Below are positions 26,320-35,295 of a DNA stretch of 64,000 nt, in pieces. Under the pieces are notes generated by a model. It did not search any database and was not told where the DNA came from. It saw nothing but the letters and a program-made list of their open reading frames with translations. Origin of the DNA: an uncultured Oscillospiraceae bacterium (GTDB lineage: Bacteria > Bacillota > Clostridia > Oscillospirales > Oscillospiraceae); the NCBI GenBank assembly GCA_910578505.1, contig CAJTPV010000006.1:43841-107840 (forward strand), read 5' to 3'. The translations under genes and the position numbers were made by a program. Positions within the stretch are counted from its first letter, which is position 1. Each line of letters starts with the position of its first letter.

Positions 26320-26560
26320 TGTGTTGACCTCCTGATGATCCTTACAATCAATCCTGACAGGGTGTATCATAAACCTGTGGCTGCCGCGCAGTCAAGGGGG
26401 GATTTTATCTCTTGGAGGGATTGCCGCCGGCAGGGGCTTTGAAAAAGGATCTGCATAAACATGATAATTTCCCCTCTATTTCTTTGTCCGTTCATCAAAA
26501 GGACCTGTCCGCTGTATGATGCCGCGTCCATTGAGAAACAATGATGACAGCTTATGCAGC
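26320..26560. other. Intergenic stretch upstream of the response regulator
   Basis: About 240 bases without a supported gene. I see the response-regulator ribosome site at its left edge and AT-rich tracts near 26455-26485, but no convincing promoter, RNA gene or repeat until the Pho-box-like arrays begin at 26564. Confidence 0.6.
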
Positions 26561-26563
26561 CTA

Positions 26564-26604
26564 TGTAAAATTCGCTATCTAAAGTTCTGTAAAATTCTTG
26601 TAAA
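26564..26604 (-). promoter_or_regulatory. Pho-box-like repeat array, minus orientation
   Basis: TGTAAA occurs at 26564, 26588 and 26599 (reading TTTACA on the minus strand), with 11-base phasing between the last two and an imperfect TCTAAA between. This matches the TT(A/T/C)ACA, 11-bp-period pattern of Firmicutes PhoP boxes. It faces the response-regulator operon, about 245 bases from its start. Confidence 0.5.
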
Positions 26605-26657
26605 ATCGCCGGGCAGACAGGTCCTGCCCATCGGACGGCATGTCCCTCTATTCAAAT

Positions 26658-26697
26658 TTTACACAGATTTTACACAACGCTGGTAATAGATTTTACA
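26658..26697 (+). promoter_or_regulatory. Pho-box-like repeat array, plus orientation
   Basis: TTTACA at 26658, 26669 and 26692. The first two are exactly 11 bases apart, and the third falls one base off two further periods. It ends 52 bases before the start of the Na/Pi cotransporter gene, where a PhoP-type activator would sit. Confidence 0.6.
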
Positions 26698-26748
26698 TCC
26701 GGCTGTTAAAGTAATGGGGTAAACGATAAGGAAAAAGAGGTAGAACTG

Positions 26749-28494
26749 ATGGATATTTTCGACGCGCTTACTTTGATTGGCGGCCTGAGTCTGTTTCTGT
26801 TCGGCATGAGCCTGATGGGACAGGCCCTGGAGCGGCGCGCGGGGGGACAGCTGCGGTCCCTCCTGGAAAAGCTGACAACCGGCAAGCTGGCGGGACTTCT
26901 GACAGGTCTGGGGGTCACGGCAGTGATCCAGAGCTCCTCAGCCACTACGGTGATGGTGGTGGGCTTTGTCAACTCCGGCCTGATGACGCTCAAGCAGGCG
27001 ATCAACATCATTATGGGCGCAAATATCGGCACCACGGTCACGGCGTGGCTCCTGAGCCTTGCGGGGATCGACAGCGGCAATGTGTTTGTCAAGCTGCTCA
27101 AGCCCTCCTCCTTCACACCGGCGCTGGCCCTGCTGGGCATCATCTTTTATCTGTTCTGCAAGAGCGCCAAAAAGAAGGACACGGGCATGATCCTGCTGGG
27201 CTTCGCCACGCTGATGTACGGCATGGAGACCATGTCCGGCGCGGTGTCCGGCCTGGGGGAGCTCCCGGCGTTCCGGCAGATGTTTGTCATGTTCAAAAAC
27301 CCGGTGCTGGGCGTGCTGGCCGGCGCGGCGCTGACGGCGGTAATTCAATCCAGCTCCGCCTCCGTAGGCATCCTGCAGGCGCTGGCCGTCACCGGGCAGG
27401 TCTCCTACGGCGCGGCCATACCCATCATCATGGGGCAGAATATCGGCACCTGCGTGACGGCCATGCTCTCCTCCGTGGGGGCCAACAGAAACGCCAAGCG
27501 GGCGGCGCTGGTCCACCTCTCCTTCAATGTCATCGGCACAGCGGTCTGGCTGACGGCGTTCTGCCTGCTGCGGGCTCTGCTGCGCCCCGCGCTGCTGGAG
27601 GAACCGGCCTCCCTGCTGGGCATCGCCGCGGCCCACTCCGTGTTCAATGTGCTCTGTACGCTCCTGATGCTGCCCCTGTCCGGCTTTTTGGAGCGGCTGG
27701 TCAAGGTCCTTGTGCCCGACGCCAGGCAGCCGGAGGTATTCGAGGAACTGGACGAGCGCCTGTTCGCCACCCCCTCCATCGCTCTGGAGCGCTGCCACGC
27801 GGTGACCGTGGATATGGCGGAGACCGCCGTGTCCTCCCTGAAGGACGCCCTGGCCTCCCTGGGGGACAACTCCCCGGAGCTGGCCGCGTCCATCCGGGAG
27901 CGGGAGGATAAGACCGACCACTACGAGGACATTCTGGGCACGTATCTGGTGAATCTGAGCGCGCGGCAGATCAGCGAAGCGGACAGCCGGGAGGCGGCCA
28001 AGCTGCTGAAGCTGATCGGCGACTTTGAGCGAATCGCCGACCACGCGGTCAACATTCTGGAGTCTGCGGAGGAGCTGCAGAAGAAGGAGATCCGGTTTAC
28101 CGACGCGGCCACAGGCGAGCTGGCGGTCATCTTCCAGGCGGTCAGCGACATTTTAGACCTGTCTCTCGCAGGTTACCTGCAAAACGACCTGTCCGCCGCC
28201 GCCAAGGTGGAGCCGCTGGAGGAGGTCATCGATCAGCTGAAGGAGCAGCTTCGCACCCGCCACATCCTGCGCCTGCAAAAGGGGGACTGCACCATCGACG
28301 CAGGCTTCACCTGGCTGGACCTGCTGACTGATCTGGAGCGCACAGCGGACCACTGCTCCAACATCGCCGGATGCATGATTGACGCCGCCCGCGACTCCAT
28401 GAACCTCCACCAATCTCTGCGCGAAACCCGCAACGACAGCGAGGCGTTTCAGGAGCGGTATCGGGAATACAGACGAAAATATGCGCTGGCCTGA
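26749..28494 (+). CDS. Na+/phosphate cotransporter with C-terminal PhoU-like domain
   Basis: Membrane importer of inorganic phosphate, 581 residues. Seen: two NaPi-II repeats carrying the QSSSAT (near residue 64) and QSSSAS (near 202) signatures with NIGTTVT and NIGTCVT, eight or more helices within about 1-325, then a cytosolic helical PhoU-like domain (about 340-560) likely gating transport. RBS AAAGAGGTAGAA fits the ATG at 26749. A Pho-box-like array immediately upstream suggests induction under phosphate limitation. Confidence 0.93.
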   Translation: MDIFDALTLIGGLSLFLFGMSLMGQALERRAGGQLRSLLEKLTTGKLAGLLTGLGVTAVIQSSSATTVMVVGFVNSGLMTLKQAINIIMGANIGTTVTAWLLSLAGIDSGNVFVKLLKPSSFTPALALLGIIFYLFCKSAKKKDTGMILLGFATLMYGMETMSGAVSGLGELPAFRQMFVMFKNPVLGVLAGAALTAVIQSSSASVGILQALAVTGQVSYGAAIPIIMGQNIGTCVTAMLSSVGANRNAKRAALVHLSFNVIGTAVWLTAFCLLRALLRPALLEEPASLLGIAAAHSVFNVLCTLLMLPLSGFLERLVKVLVPDARQPEVFEELDERLFATPSIALERCHAVTVDMAETAVSSLKDALASLGDNSPELAASIREREDKTDHYEDILGTYLVNLSARQISEADSREAAKLLKLIGDFERIADHAVNILESAEELQKKEIRFTDAATGELAVIFQAVSDILDLSLAGYLQNDLSAAAKVEPLEEVIDQLKEQLRTRHILRLQKGDCTIDAGFTWLDLLTDLERTADHCSNIAGCMIDAARDSMNLHQSLRETRNDSEAFQERYREYRRKYALA

Positions 28495-28537
28495 GGGGTT
28501 ACGCTTGTTATTACCGTCCCAGTCCCTGAAGACCGGA

Positions 28538-28576
28538 AAAGGGATACCGCGGAAATTTCCTCCCCGGTATCCCTTT
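28538..28576. terminator. Bidirectional terminator between the Na/Pi transporter and the SLH protein
   Basis: Perfect 12-bp stem (28538-28549 with 28565-28576) between two convergent genes, with A/T-rich ends on both sides. Confidence 0.8.
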
Positions 28577-28586
28577 CGTCCTGTAC

Positions 28587-31500
28587 TTACTTGTCCGCCA
28601 AATTCAGCAGCATCTGCGCGGCCTCGGCCCGGCTGGTCAGGCCTTTGGGAGCAAGTGTCCCATCCCCGTTTCCATGGAGAATGCCGTTCTCCACCGCCCA
28701 GCGCAGAGCGTCCAGCGACCAGCCGCCAGCCTGCGCCGCGTCGCTGAAATGCAGCTCCTTGTCTGTAGCGGCAGGGCTGCCGGCGTACCGCCACAGCATC
28801 GCGGCCATCTGCTCACGGGTGATACTGTCATCCGGACCAAACCGACCTTCGCCGTAGCCGTCGATGATCCCCTGTGCCGCCGCCCACGCGACCGCGTCAG
28901 CACACCAGGAATCTGCCGCCACATCCGCGAAGCGGCTGCCAGCCTTTACGACAGGCCTGCCCGCCATATTGTAGAGAATCTGCGCCAGCTGCGCCCTTGA
29001 AAGGTTGTCATCCGGTTTAAAGGTGCCGCTGCCATAGCCGGTCAGCAGTCCCTCCCGAATGGCATAGTCTACTGCCTCATGATACCAAGCGCCGGTACGC
29101 AAATCGGCATAGGCTCCGGACGGGCAGCCGTCGCCGCCGCCGCAGGGCTGCTCCTGGGGTTCGACCGGTACCGGTGCAAAGCTGGCCTTTACGGTCACGT
29201 CTCTGCCGGGCATTGTAAACGTGTTCTTTTCCGTCAGAGAAATCCCATTGCCCTGGCTGTCGGTGACGGTCAGCTCAAGCAGCACACATCCCGCATCCGG
29301 CGTGACGGTCAGTGCAATCGTCGTGCCGCTGGCCGCATACGCGCGGCTGGAGGTCACCTTACCATGCTCCGACTTCTCCACTTTGATCGCATACGCCCTG
29401 ATGCTGCTGCCGCCGCCGGAGGGTCTGGAGGGCGTGGGCAGGAGTCGCTGATAGCCGCAGGTATTACAGCCGGCATCCCATGCATTATCAAAGATATGAG
29501 GGCCGTAGCCGTCTTTTTGGCTGCTGTCCGTGAGATCACACCCGGCGGCGGTACACTCGTGCCAGTGATGCCCGCTGTCGCTGCTCCACCCCTCTGACCA
29601 GCTGTGCCTGTGTTCCACGGTCCGCTCATAACCGCAGTCGTTGCAGACAGCGTCCTGGTCGCCGTCATAGACGTGTTCCCCGTAGCTGCCCTTTTGGCTG
29701 TTGTCCGCGAGATCACACCCGGCGGCGGTACATTCGTGCCAGTGATGCCCGCTGTCGCTGCTCCACTCCTCCGACCAGCTGTGGATATGGGCGGGCGGCT
29801 CTACGGTCCGCTCGTATCCGCAGACGTTGCAGACAGCGTCCTGGCCGTCGTCATAGATGTGTTCCCCATAGCCGTCCTTTTGGCTGTTGTCCGCGAGATC
29901 ACACCCGGCGGCGGTACACTCGTGCCAGTGATGTCCGCTGTCGCTGCTCCACTCCTCCGACCAATTGTGGATATGGGCAGGCGGCTCTACGGTCCGCTCG
30001 TACCCGCAGACATTGCAGACGGCGTCCTGGTCATCGTCATAGATGTGGGCCTGCCTGTCTTTGACAGCGCCGCAGGTGATGCACCTGATCCAGTGGTTGG
30101 CGGCGTCGCTGCTCCAGTTCGATGACCAGACATGCCGGTGGATGGGCGGCGAGGGCGGGTCGGGCTGCTTATGGCCGCACACACTGCAGGTACCGTCGAC
30201 ATAGGTGTGCGCCGCGCGGTCTGTGACAGCGCCGCAGGTGATACACGCATGCCAGTGGTTGTTTGCGTCGCTCTGCCAGGTGTTGCCGTAGGTGTGGGCC
30301 TCAGGTGTGGTTGTATAATCGCATACGGAGCACTCTTGCCAGTGGCCGTCTGTGTTATACTGCCAGATAGGATTGTGGGACGCTTCGCCATCCCGCTTGC
30401 TGCACCCCTCGTAGGTGCATTCGCGCCAGTGTTGAGCAGAGTCGAACTTCCAAGTACTATCGTATGTGTGTTTTTCGTGGATGGTCATCGGCCCTGTAAA
30501 CACATTGCCTGTGCTTATTTTTATAAAGTTGACCGCATTGATTCCCTTTTCTACCCGGCAATCTCCAGGCATATGGTCTTCAGGAATGATGATCGCCTTG
30601 TCTGCGTTGCTTCCATCAGGAAAGGTGTCAGCGCCAGCGTATACCGCAACATTGAATTCCGTACAGTTAGCGTAGAAAGAGCCGCCCCTTACAACGGTAA
30701 ACACGCCGGTGAAGTCACTGCCGCTGCCGCCTGAGTTCATGCCGTTGAGCTGCACGCCCCGTATCCCGGAAACGCTCAGCTTACCACCTTTTCCCACAAC
30801 TACTTTTCCTGCGGATATAGCGGTGTCGGAATCGCCCTTTGCGGTCAGAGTCCCGTTTATGGTCACAATAGAGTTTACGCCGCCGCTTGAGCCGCTAACA
30901 ATACCCCCGTTGGCTATGACTGTGGCTCCCTTTTCTACCGTGAGGGTATTTGCATCGCCGCCGCTAAGATTAATCCTCTGCTGAACCGTCAGTGTGCTGC
31001 CTTCTTCTCCATTGAAGGTCAGCATCATTTTATCCGAGGCGCTTCCCGCAATGACCAGCGTATGAATGGAACACTCCCCCACTGCTTCTATTGTAACAGC
31101 AACGTTAGGCGGCAGGGTCACAGTTCCGCCGATGACCGCGTTTGTCAAAGTGAGGGTATTGGCAGCTGCATTCCAATCGTAACCCTCACCAGATATATTC
31201 GTCCCCTGCGTAAAATCCAAATCTCCGGTCAACGGTGTACCGGTGTTATCGTAGACCTCTGCTGTAGTTCCGTCCGACACTCTCACCGTACCTGTGCCTG
31301 TGAGCTTCAGGTTCCCGATATCCGAAGCAGCCGTTCCAGCCTTTGGCAGAGTGATGGTGCCATTGTTGACGATGCTGCCGTTGTTTGTCAAAGCAGCGGT
31401 GCTGGGTAAATCGATGGTACCGTTGTTGACGATCTTCCCATTGTTTTCCAGAGTCGAAACCGCAATCTGACAGTCTGCGGAGAGGGTCAGCTCCGCACCC

Positions 31501-32537
31501 GCTGCGACCGCCAGATCGACCGGCGTTGCTTCGGTAAAAAATCCCACAGTCGCGTTAGCCAGAACGGTAACGGCTCCGCCGTTGGTTACCGCTTCTGAGA
31601 TGGCCTCCTCAACGGTAGCGTAATAGGTTTTAGTGCCGCCGTTATCTACCTTAGCCACGAGATGCTCTTCATAGCCGCAGTCAATGCAGGTGCGCTTGCC
31701 GTTGGCCCATGGAGTGTAGTTGTGGTCCGCGCGTTTCTCCCTTTTGCAAACGGTGCAGACCCCATCGTGCCACTGCGAATCATCGAATGGCGTCCAGTCA
31801 AAGGTGCAGTCCTCCGTGTCGCGCTTATAACCGCATGCGAGACAGGGGTTGCTGTGGGTGTCCGTGTCCTCGTCCGGGACAAACACGTCTGAAAAGGAAT
31901 GTGGCATACATTGCCCCACCGTCACAGGGCCGGACAGCGTCTTTTCGTCCAACTTGCCCGTAATGGGTGTATCGCTGCTATCCAGGTAGGCGTTCCAGGG
32001 ATCGGTACCCTCTTGATTGTCCAGCAGATCGCCCATGGTAAGGTAACTGCTATCAGAAATAATGATCGCATCCCCTTGTGTTGCCGAGTAGGTCCCGCCC
32101 TTCAGGATTACATGCCCATCGTCTATCTTGAGTGCGGGGCCAGCCCCGGTATTTGCAACTGCGCCCGTGCCTTGGATAGTCACAATATCGCTGTAATATG
32201 TAGTGGAAACTTGGATAGTTCCTTCTGCGCGAACCGATGTGATGCTGCATTCGTTCAAATCCAAAGTGCAGGCAATGGAGATCGTAAGAGCGTCCGCAGG
32301 AGAGTCTGGAATCTCAACATCCGTCAGCAGTTTGATAGTCGCGCCGGCGTAGCCGGAATCTTTGAACGCCGCCACCAGCGCGTCTGCATCCACAATAGAA
32401 GTAGTTGAACCATCTTCTTTCGTCACCACTGCCACAGCCACTGTAGGGCCGTCCCCCTCCGCCGCGAACGCCCAGGCGGGGCAAAGGCTCAGGCAGAGGG
32501 CCAGCGCGGTGATGATGCTAACGATCCGTTTTTTCAT
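28587..32537 (-). CDS. SLH-domain surface protein with CxxCG/His repeats
   Basis: 1316-residue exported protein. Seen: Sec signal peptide ending AWAFA|AE (about 1-26), a beta-helix-like half with polymorphic low-complexity strands (about 50-680), a run of short His/Trp/Cys motifs (HWxxCxxCG... and CxVCGYERTVE...) from about 700, including near-identical units of about 60 residues repeated three times, one Flg_new/InlB-like beta repeat (about 1045-1110) and three SLH domains at the C-terminus that tether it to wall polymer. AGGAGGC precedes the ATG. Adhesion or structural surface role is inferred. The paired Cys and His suggest metal or disulfide stabilisation. Confidence 0.85.
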   Translation of the reverse strand: MKKRIVSIITALALCLSLCPAWAFAAEGDGPTVAVAVVTKEDGSTTSIVDADALVAAFKDSGYAGATIKLLTDVEIPDSPADALTISIACTLDLNECSITSVRAEGTIQVSTTYYSDIVTIQGTGAVANTGAGPALKIDDGHVILKGGTYSATQGDAIIISDSSYLTMGDLLDNQEGTDPWNAYLDSSDTPITGKLDEKTLSGPVTVGQCMPHSFSDVFVPDEDTDTHSNPCLACGYKRDTEDCTFDWTPFDDSQWHDGVCTVCKREKRADHNYTPWANGKRTCIDCGYEEHLVAKVDNGGTKTYYATVEEAISEAVTNGGAVTVLANATVGFFTEATPVDLAVAAGAELTLSADCQIAVSTLENNGKIVNNGTIDLPSTAALTNNGSIVNNGTITLPKAGTAASDIGNLKLTGTGTVRVSDGTTAEVYDNTGTPLTGDLDFTQGTNISGEGYDWNAAANTLTLTNAVIGGTVTLPPNVAVTIEAVGECSIHTLVIAGSASDKMMLTFNGEEGSTLTVQQRINLSGGDANTLTVEKGATVIANGGIVSGSSGGVNSIVTINGTLTAKGDSDTAISAGKVVVGKGGKLSVSGIRGVQLNGMNSGGSGSDFTGVFTVVRGGSFYANCTEFNVAVYAGADTFPDGSNADKAIIIPEDHMPGDCRVEKGINAVNFIKISTGNVFTGPMTIHEKHTYDSTWKFDSAQHWRECTYEGCSKRDGEASHNPIWQYNTDGHWQECSVCDYTTTPEAHTYGNTWQSDANNHWHACITCGAVTDRAAHTYVDGTCSVCGHKQPDPPSPPIHRHVWSSNWSSDAANHWIRCITCGAVKDRQAHIYDDDQDAVCNVCGYERTVEPPAHIHNWSEEWSSDSGHHWHECTAAGCDLADNSQKDGYGEHIYDDGQDAVCNVCGYERTVEPPAHIHSWSEEWSSDSGHHWHECTAAGCDLADNSQKGSYGEHVYDGDQDAVCNDCGYERTVEHRHSWSEGWSSDSGHHWHECTAAGCDLTDSSQKDGYGPHIFDNAWDAGCNTCGYQRLLPTPSRPSGGGSSIRAYAIKVEKSEHGKVTSSRAYAASGTTIALTVTPDAGCVLLELTVTDSQGNGISLTEKNTFTMPGRDVTVKASFAPVPVEPQEQPCGGGDGCPSGAYADLRTGAWYHEAVDYAIREGLLTGYGSGTFKPDDNLSRAQLAQILYNMAGRPVVKAGSRFADVAADSWCADAVAWAAAQGIIDGYGEGRFGPDDSITREQMAAMLWRYAGSPAATDKELHFSDAAQAGGWSLDALRWAVENGILHGNGDGTLAPKGLTSRAEAAQMLLNLADK
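29445..30045 (-). repeat. Tandem in-gene repeats of about 180-190 bp
   Basis: Three near-identical coding units within the SLH gene, each containing WSSDSGHHWHECTAAGCDL and CGYERTV. The last unit is degenerate (CNTCGYQRLL). Copy boundaries are approximate. Confidence 0.75.
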
Positions 32538-32560
32538 GCAAAAGCCTCCTCATATGCATG

Positions 32561-32588
32561 TTGAAATTTTGCTGTAATATGCTATAAT
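32561..32588 (+). promoter_or_regulatory. Orphan sigma-A promoter
   Basis: TTGAAA (32561-32566) and perfect TATAAT (32583-32588) with 16 bp spacing, followed by an AGGAAAGGGGG ribosome site and a short ATG frame that is only a gene fragment. Confidence 0.7.
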
Positions 32589-32613
32589 CTGGTTAGGAAA
32601 GGGGGTGCTGGGT

Positions 32614-32760
32614 ATGAGCGAACGAGAACAGGCCAAGCAAATCATCGACTGCCTGCCGGAAAAACGGCGGACAGCGGGTCCTAAATCAAATGCAGCTTCA
32701 CCGCGGCGTCCTTCACCGCGCCCCGGTTATTCACGCCCAGCTTCCGCAGGACGGCGCTGA
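32614..32760 (+). pseudogene. Truncated 5' fragment of an antitoxin-like gene
   Basis: The frame opens MSEREQAKQIIDCLPEK, which resembles the N-terminus of small clostridial antitoxin-like proteins that begin M(S/T)E(R/K)E.A...I..LP. About residue 18 the similarity ends and the frame continues as antisense of the LuxR gene (stop at 32760). With a strong promoter and ribosome site still in place it looks like the leftover 5' end of a deleted gene. The family call rests on about 17 residues and is tentative. Confidence 0.45.
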
Positions 32761-35029
32761 CGTAGGTTTTCACGGTGGGGAGCTTGATGCCCAAGATCTC
32801 CCCGATCTCCGCGTTGGTCTTGTGGTGGCATAAAAGCCGTAGCACATTCATCTCCGCCGGAGACAGCGGTTCCGCCAGCTCGCCCCGGCAGCGCAGGAAG
32901 TCCGGATACTGCGCCGCCTGTTTCCGCGCGGCGGCGGTCAGCCGCTCCAGAAAAGCCGAATCCGCCGTCCAGCCGCCCCTTTCCAGCAGGGGCAGGATAG
33001 CCGCGCCGTATTGGGACACAGGGCGGATAAATTGGTACTCCCGGCAGGTATCCAGGGCGGCGCGGAGAGGCGTCTGCCAGTCTCCGTCCCTGGCCCGGTA
33101 ATAGCAGATCGCCGTCAGCAGCTCCAGGCAGATGCCGTCCATTACCCGGCGGCAGGCCTGGAAGTAGGGCCGCAGGGGGGCCAGAATCAACAGCGCCTCC
33201 TGATAGCTGCCATAGACCATCTCCACCATGGCGCGGGTCAGGTACTGGTAGCGCAGCATCACCCGCAGCTTCAGCAGGTTCTTGGGGGCCTTTTCCCTGT
33301 ACCATGCGTCCACGGCCTCGTCGTCCCCCTGGTACAGCGCCGTCCGGCAGATCAGCGCGTCCAGGTTGGGCAGGAAGCGGTGGCAGTCGGGCCGCTGGAA
33401 CCGCTCCCGCAGGGCCTCCAGATGCTCCACCGCCCGGTTTGCCTCCCCCTGGTCGATGCGCAGCCGCACCAGCAGGCCGATGAGGGCGAATTCGATATCC
33501 GGCGTGCCCTTCTTTTGGATCTGCTCCAGGCTGCCCATCAGGTCCAGCAGCCGCCCGGACACCTCCTCGCCCTTTTCAAACTTGCTCTCCGCAATGGCGC
33601 ACTCCGGCAGCTTCACCCCGTCCCGCCCCAGCAGCAGGCTGACCGGGACGCGGTATTTGCGGTAGATGGCGTCGTCGTCCTTGCTCCACTGGCAGAAGTC
33701 CTTGCCGCCGTTCATGATGCTGGGCAGGCGGCTGGTGACGGAAAACTCCGGCAGGGCGATCTCCCTGCCGGCCAGCAGCTTCATCATGGGCGGGAGCATC
33801 TTCAGGATATCCCCCACGTTCCGCTGGGGCAGCCCGATGTCCAGCCAGGCCAGCCAACCCCGGACAGTCCTGTAGTCCGGGTCCGAGCGCTCCAGCCCCG
33901 CCCCGTACTTTTGCAGCTCCCCGTACCACGCCTCTGACCCCTCGTAGTCCACGCAGATGGAGCACAGCATACTCATCCCCGCCATCAGAGCGGGGGAGGA
34001 GAGGACCTTCTCCCGGGGCAGGGCCCGGTAATAGTCCTCCATCTCGTCGTAGTGGGCCATGCCGGGGTGCAGCTCGCTGTTTTTGATGAGCAGCTCAGAT
34101 ACCTTCTGATACTCCCCGCTGCGGGTATAGCAGTCCAGCGCGCTTTTGTAATCGTCATGCAGTTCATAATAGAGGGCAGCGCGGCCATAGAGCCGGTTCT
34201 GTTCCTCGGCGCTGTACTCCCGGTCCTGCTGCCAAAGGAGGAATTGCCGGAACACAGGCCAAAACCGGCAGCGGTGGAGACCGTCATAGAGAAACATGGA
34301 GGTGTCCTGCTGCAATTCTCCCAACAGCTCCCCGGCGCGGCTGTTCCCGGAGAGCAGCCGGGCAAATTCCACGTCAAAGGGTTCAAAGGGGGCCAGGTCC
34401 AGCAGCAGGCGGCGGGTCATGGGCTCAAAGCGGCGGTATATCGCCGTCTGAAAATGGGTGAACAGCTCCCGCCGCACGTCCGCGTCCACAGCTTCATCAT
34501 AGGGCCTGCCGCCCTGCATTTGGTGGCAGAGGATACTGAAGGCCAGCGGATACCCCTTACAGTTTTTCTGCATCGCGGCCATCGCCGCCGGTGCAGGGGA
34601 AATACCGGAAAGGGCCAACAGTTTTTCCGCCGTCTCCTGGTCCAACATCAGGTCCTGGGTTTCAAAGACCTGCATCCGGCGCTCATAGCGGAAGGACGCC
34701 AGCCAGCCGGGGACAGCTCCACGGCTCAAAAGAACAAAATGCGTTTCGGGACGCTCCAGAATCAGAGCGTGAAGGGCCTGCTGCGCGTCCGGACTTTTCA
34801 GGGCCTGCAAATTGTCCAGAAGCACCGCGTCACAGGTAAAGTCCGGCGCTGGCTCCAGCGGTTCGGACAGAGCATCCCAGCGGCAAACGGTGTACGGCTC
34901 CAGCAGGGTCGAAGCTGCGGCGCTTTTCCCGCAGCCGCAGGGGGCGCTGAAAAAAATCACCTGGCGCTGGGTCCATGCTGCCTTAAATTTTTCCTGCAAT
35001 GCAGTGGTTATCACAACATTCTGGTTCAT
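32681..35029 (-). CDS. Large LuxR-type regulator with STAND-like ATPase (MalT-like)
   Basis: 782-residue transcription activator. Seen: N-terminal P-loop SAPCGCGKSAAAS (about residues 28-40), a Walker B-like VLLDNLQAL near 88, a long alpha-helical repeat region (about 280-700) and a C-terminal LuxR helix-turn-helix (LSPAEMNVLRLLCHHKTNAEIGEIL, ending KTYVSAVLRKLGV). AAGGAGG six bases before the ATG at 35029 fixes the start. It lies next to the SLH protein, whose expression it may control; that link is inference. The P-loop reads GxxGCGKS, i.e. intact. Confidence 0.85.
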   Translation of the reverse strand: MNQNVVITTALQEKFKAAWTQRQVIFFSAPCGCGKSAAASTLLEPYTVCRWDALSEPLEPAPDFTCDAVLLDNLQALKSPDAQQALHALILERPETHFVLLSRGAVPGWLASFRYERRMQVFETQDLMLDQETAEKLLALSGISPAPAAMAAMQKNCKGYPLAFSILCHQMQGGRPYDEAVDADVRRELFTHFQTAIYRRFEPMTRRLLLDLAPFEPFDVEFARLLSGNSRAGELLGELQQDTSMFLYDGLHRCRFWPVFRQFLLWQQDREYSAEEQNRLYGRAALYYELHDDYKSALDCYTRSGEYQKVSELLIKNSELHPGMAHYDEMEDYYRALPREKVLSSPALMAGMSMLCSICVDYEGSEAWYGELQKYGAGLERSDPDYRTVRGWLAWLDIGLPQRNVGDILKMLPPMMKLLAGREIALPEFSVTSRLPSIMNGGKDFCQWSKDDDAIYRKYRVPVSLLLGRDGVKLPECAIAESKFEKGEEVSGRLLDLMGSLEQIQKKGTPDIEFALIGLLVRLRIDQGEANRAVEHLEALRERFQRPDCHRFLPNLDALICRTALYQGDDEAVDAWYREKAPKNLLKLRVMLRYQYLTRAMVEMVYGSYQEALLILAPLRPYFQACRRVMDGICLELLTAICYYRARDGDWQTPLRAALDTCREYQFIRPVSQYGAAILPLLERGGWTADSAFLERLTAAARKQAAQYPDFLRCRGELAEPLSPAEMNVLRLLCHHKTNAEIGEILGIKLPTVKTYVSAVLRKLGVNNRGAVKDAAVKLHLI

Positions 35030-35211
35030 TCCCCGCCTCCTTACCGAAATTGTGCATTTCAAAAAACAGGAAAATCACTGGTTGTATTTTATCACAGAAA
35101 CCCCGTTTCCGCTATCCGTCCAAAGTATGAATTGGGGCGTTTTTGTCATTATAGACAATTTTTTCACGGAGTTCCCGCCATATTTTACAAAACCACAAAT
35201 TTGAGAAAGCA

Positions 35212-35241
35212 AACGCCCACCGGCAAAAGCCAGTGGGCGTT
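35212..35241. terminator. Hairpin downstream of the EEP gene
   Basis: Nine-bp perfect stem (35212-35220 with 35233-35241), extendable by mismatched pairs, located 54 bases past the stop of the minus-strand EEP gene, followed on that strand by a weakly T-rich tract. Confidence 0.6.
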
Positions 35242-35295
35242 ACAGCAAAGCGCCCCGCACCGGCGAGGCTGAACTGTCCGCTGAACAAATACATA

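Noticed and set aside
26605..26640. Terminator at GGGCAG/CTGCCC (about 26611-26629)
   Set aside because: Only six bp, no T run, and located between the two Pho-box-like arrays with no gene ending nearby.
29445..30045. CRISPR-like regular repeats
   Set aside because: Units are about 185 bp, in frame and encode repeated protein modules; there are no short unique spacers or cas genes.
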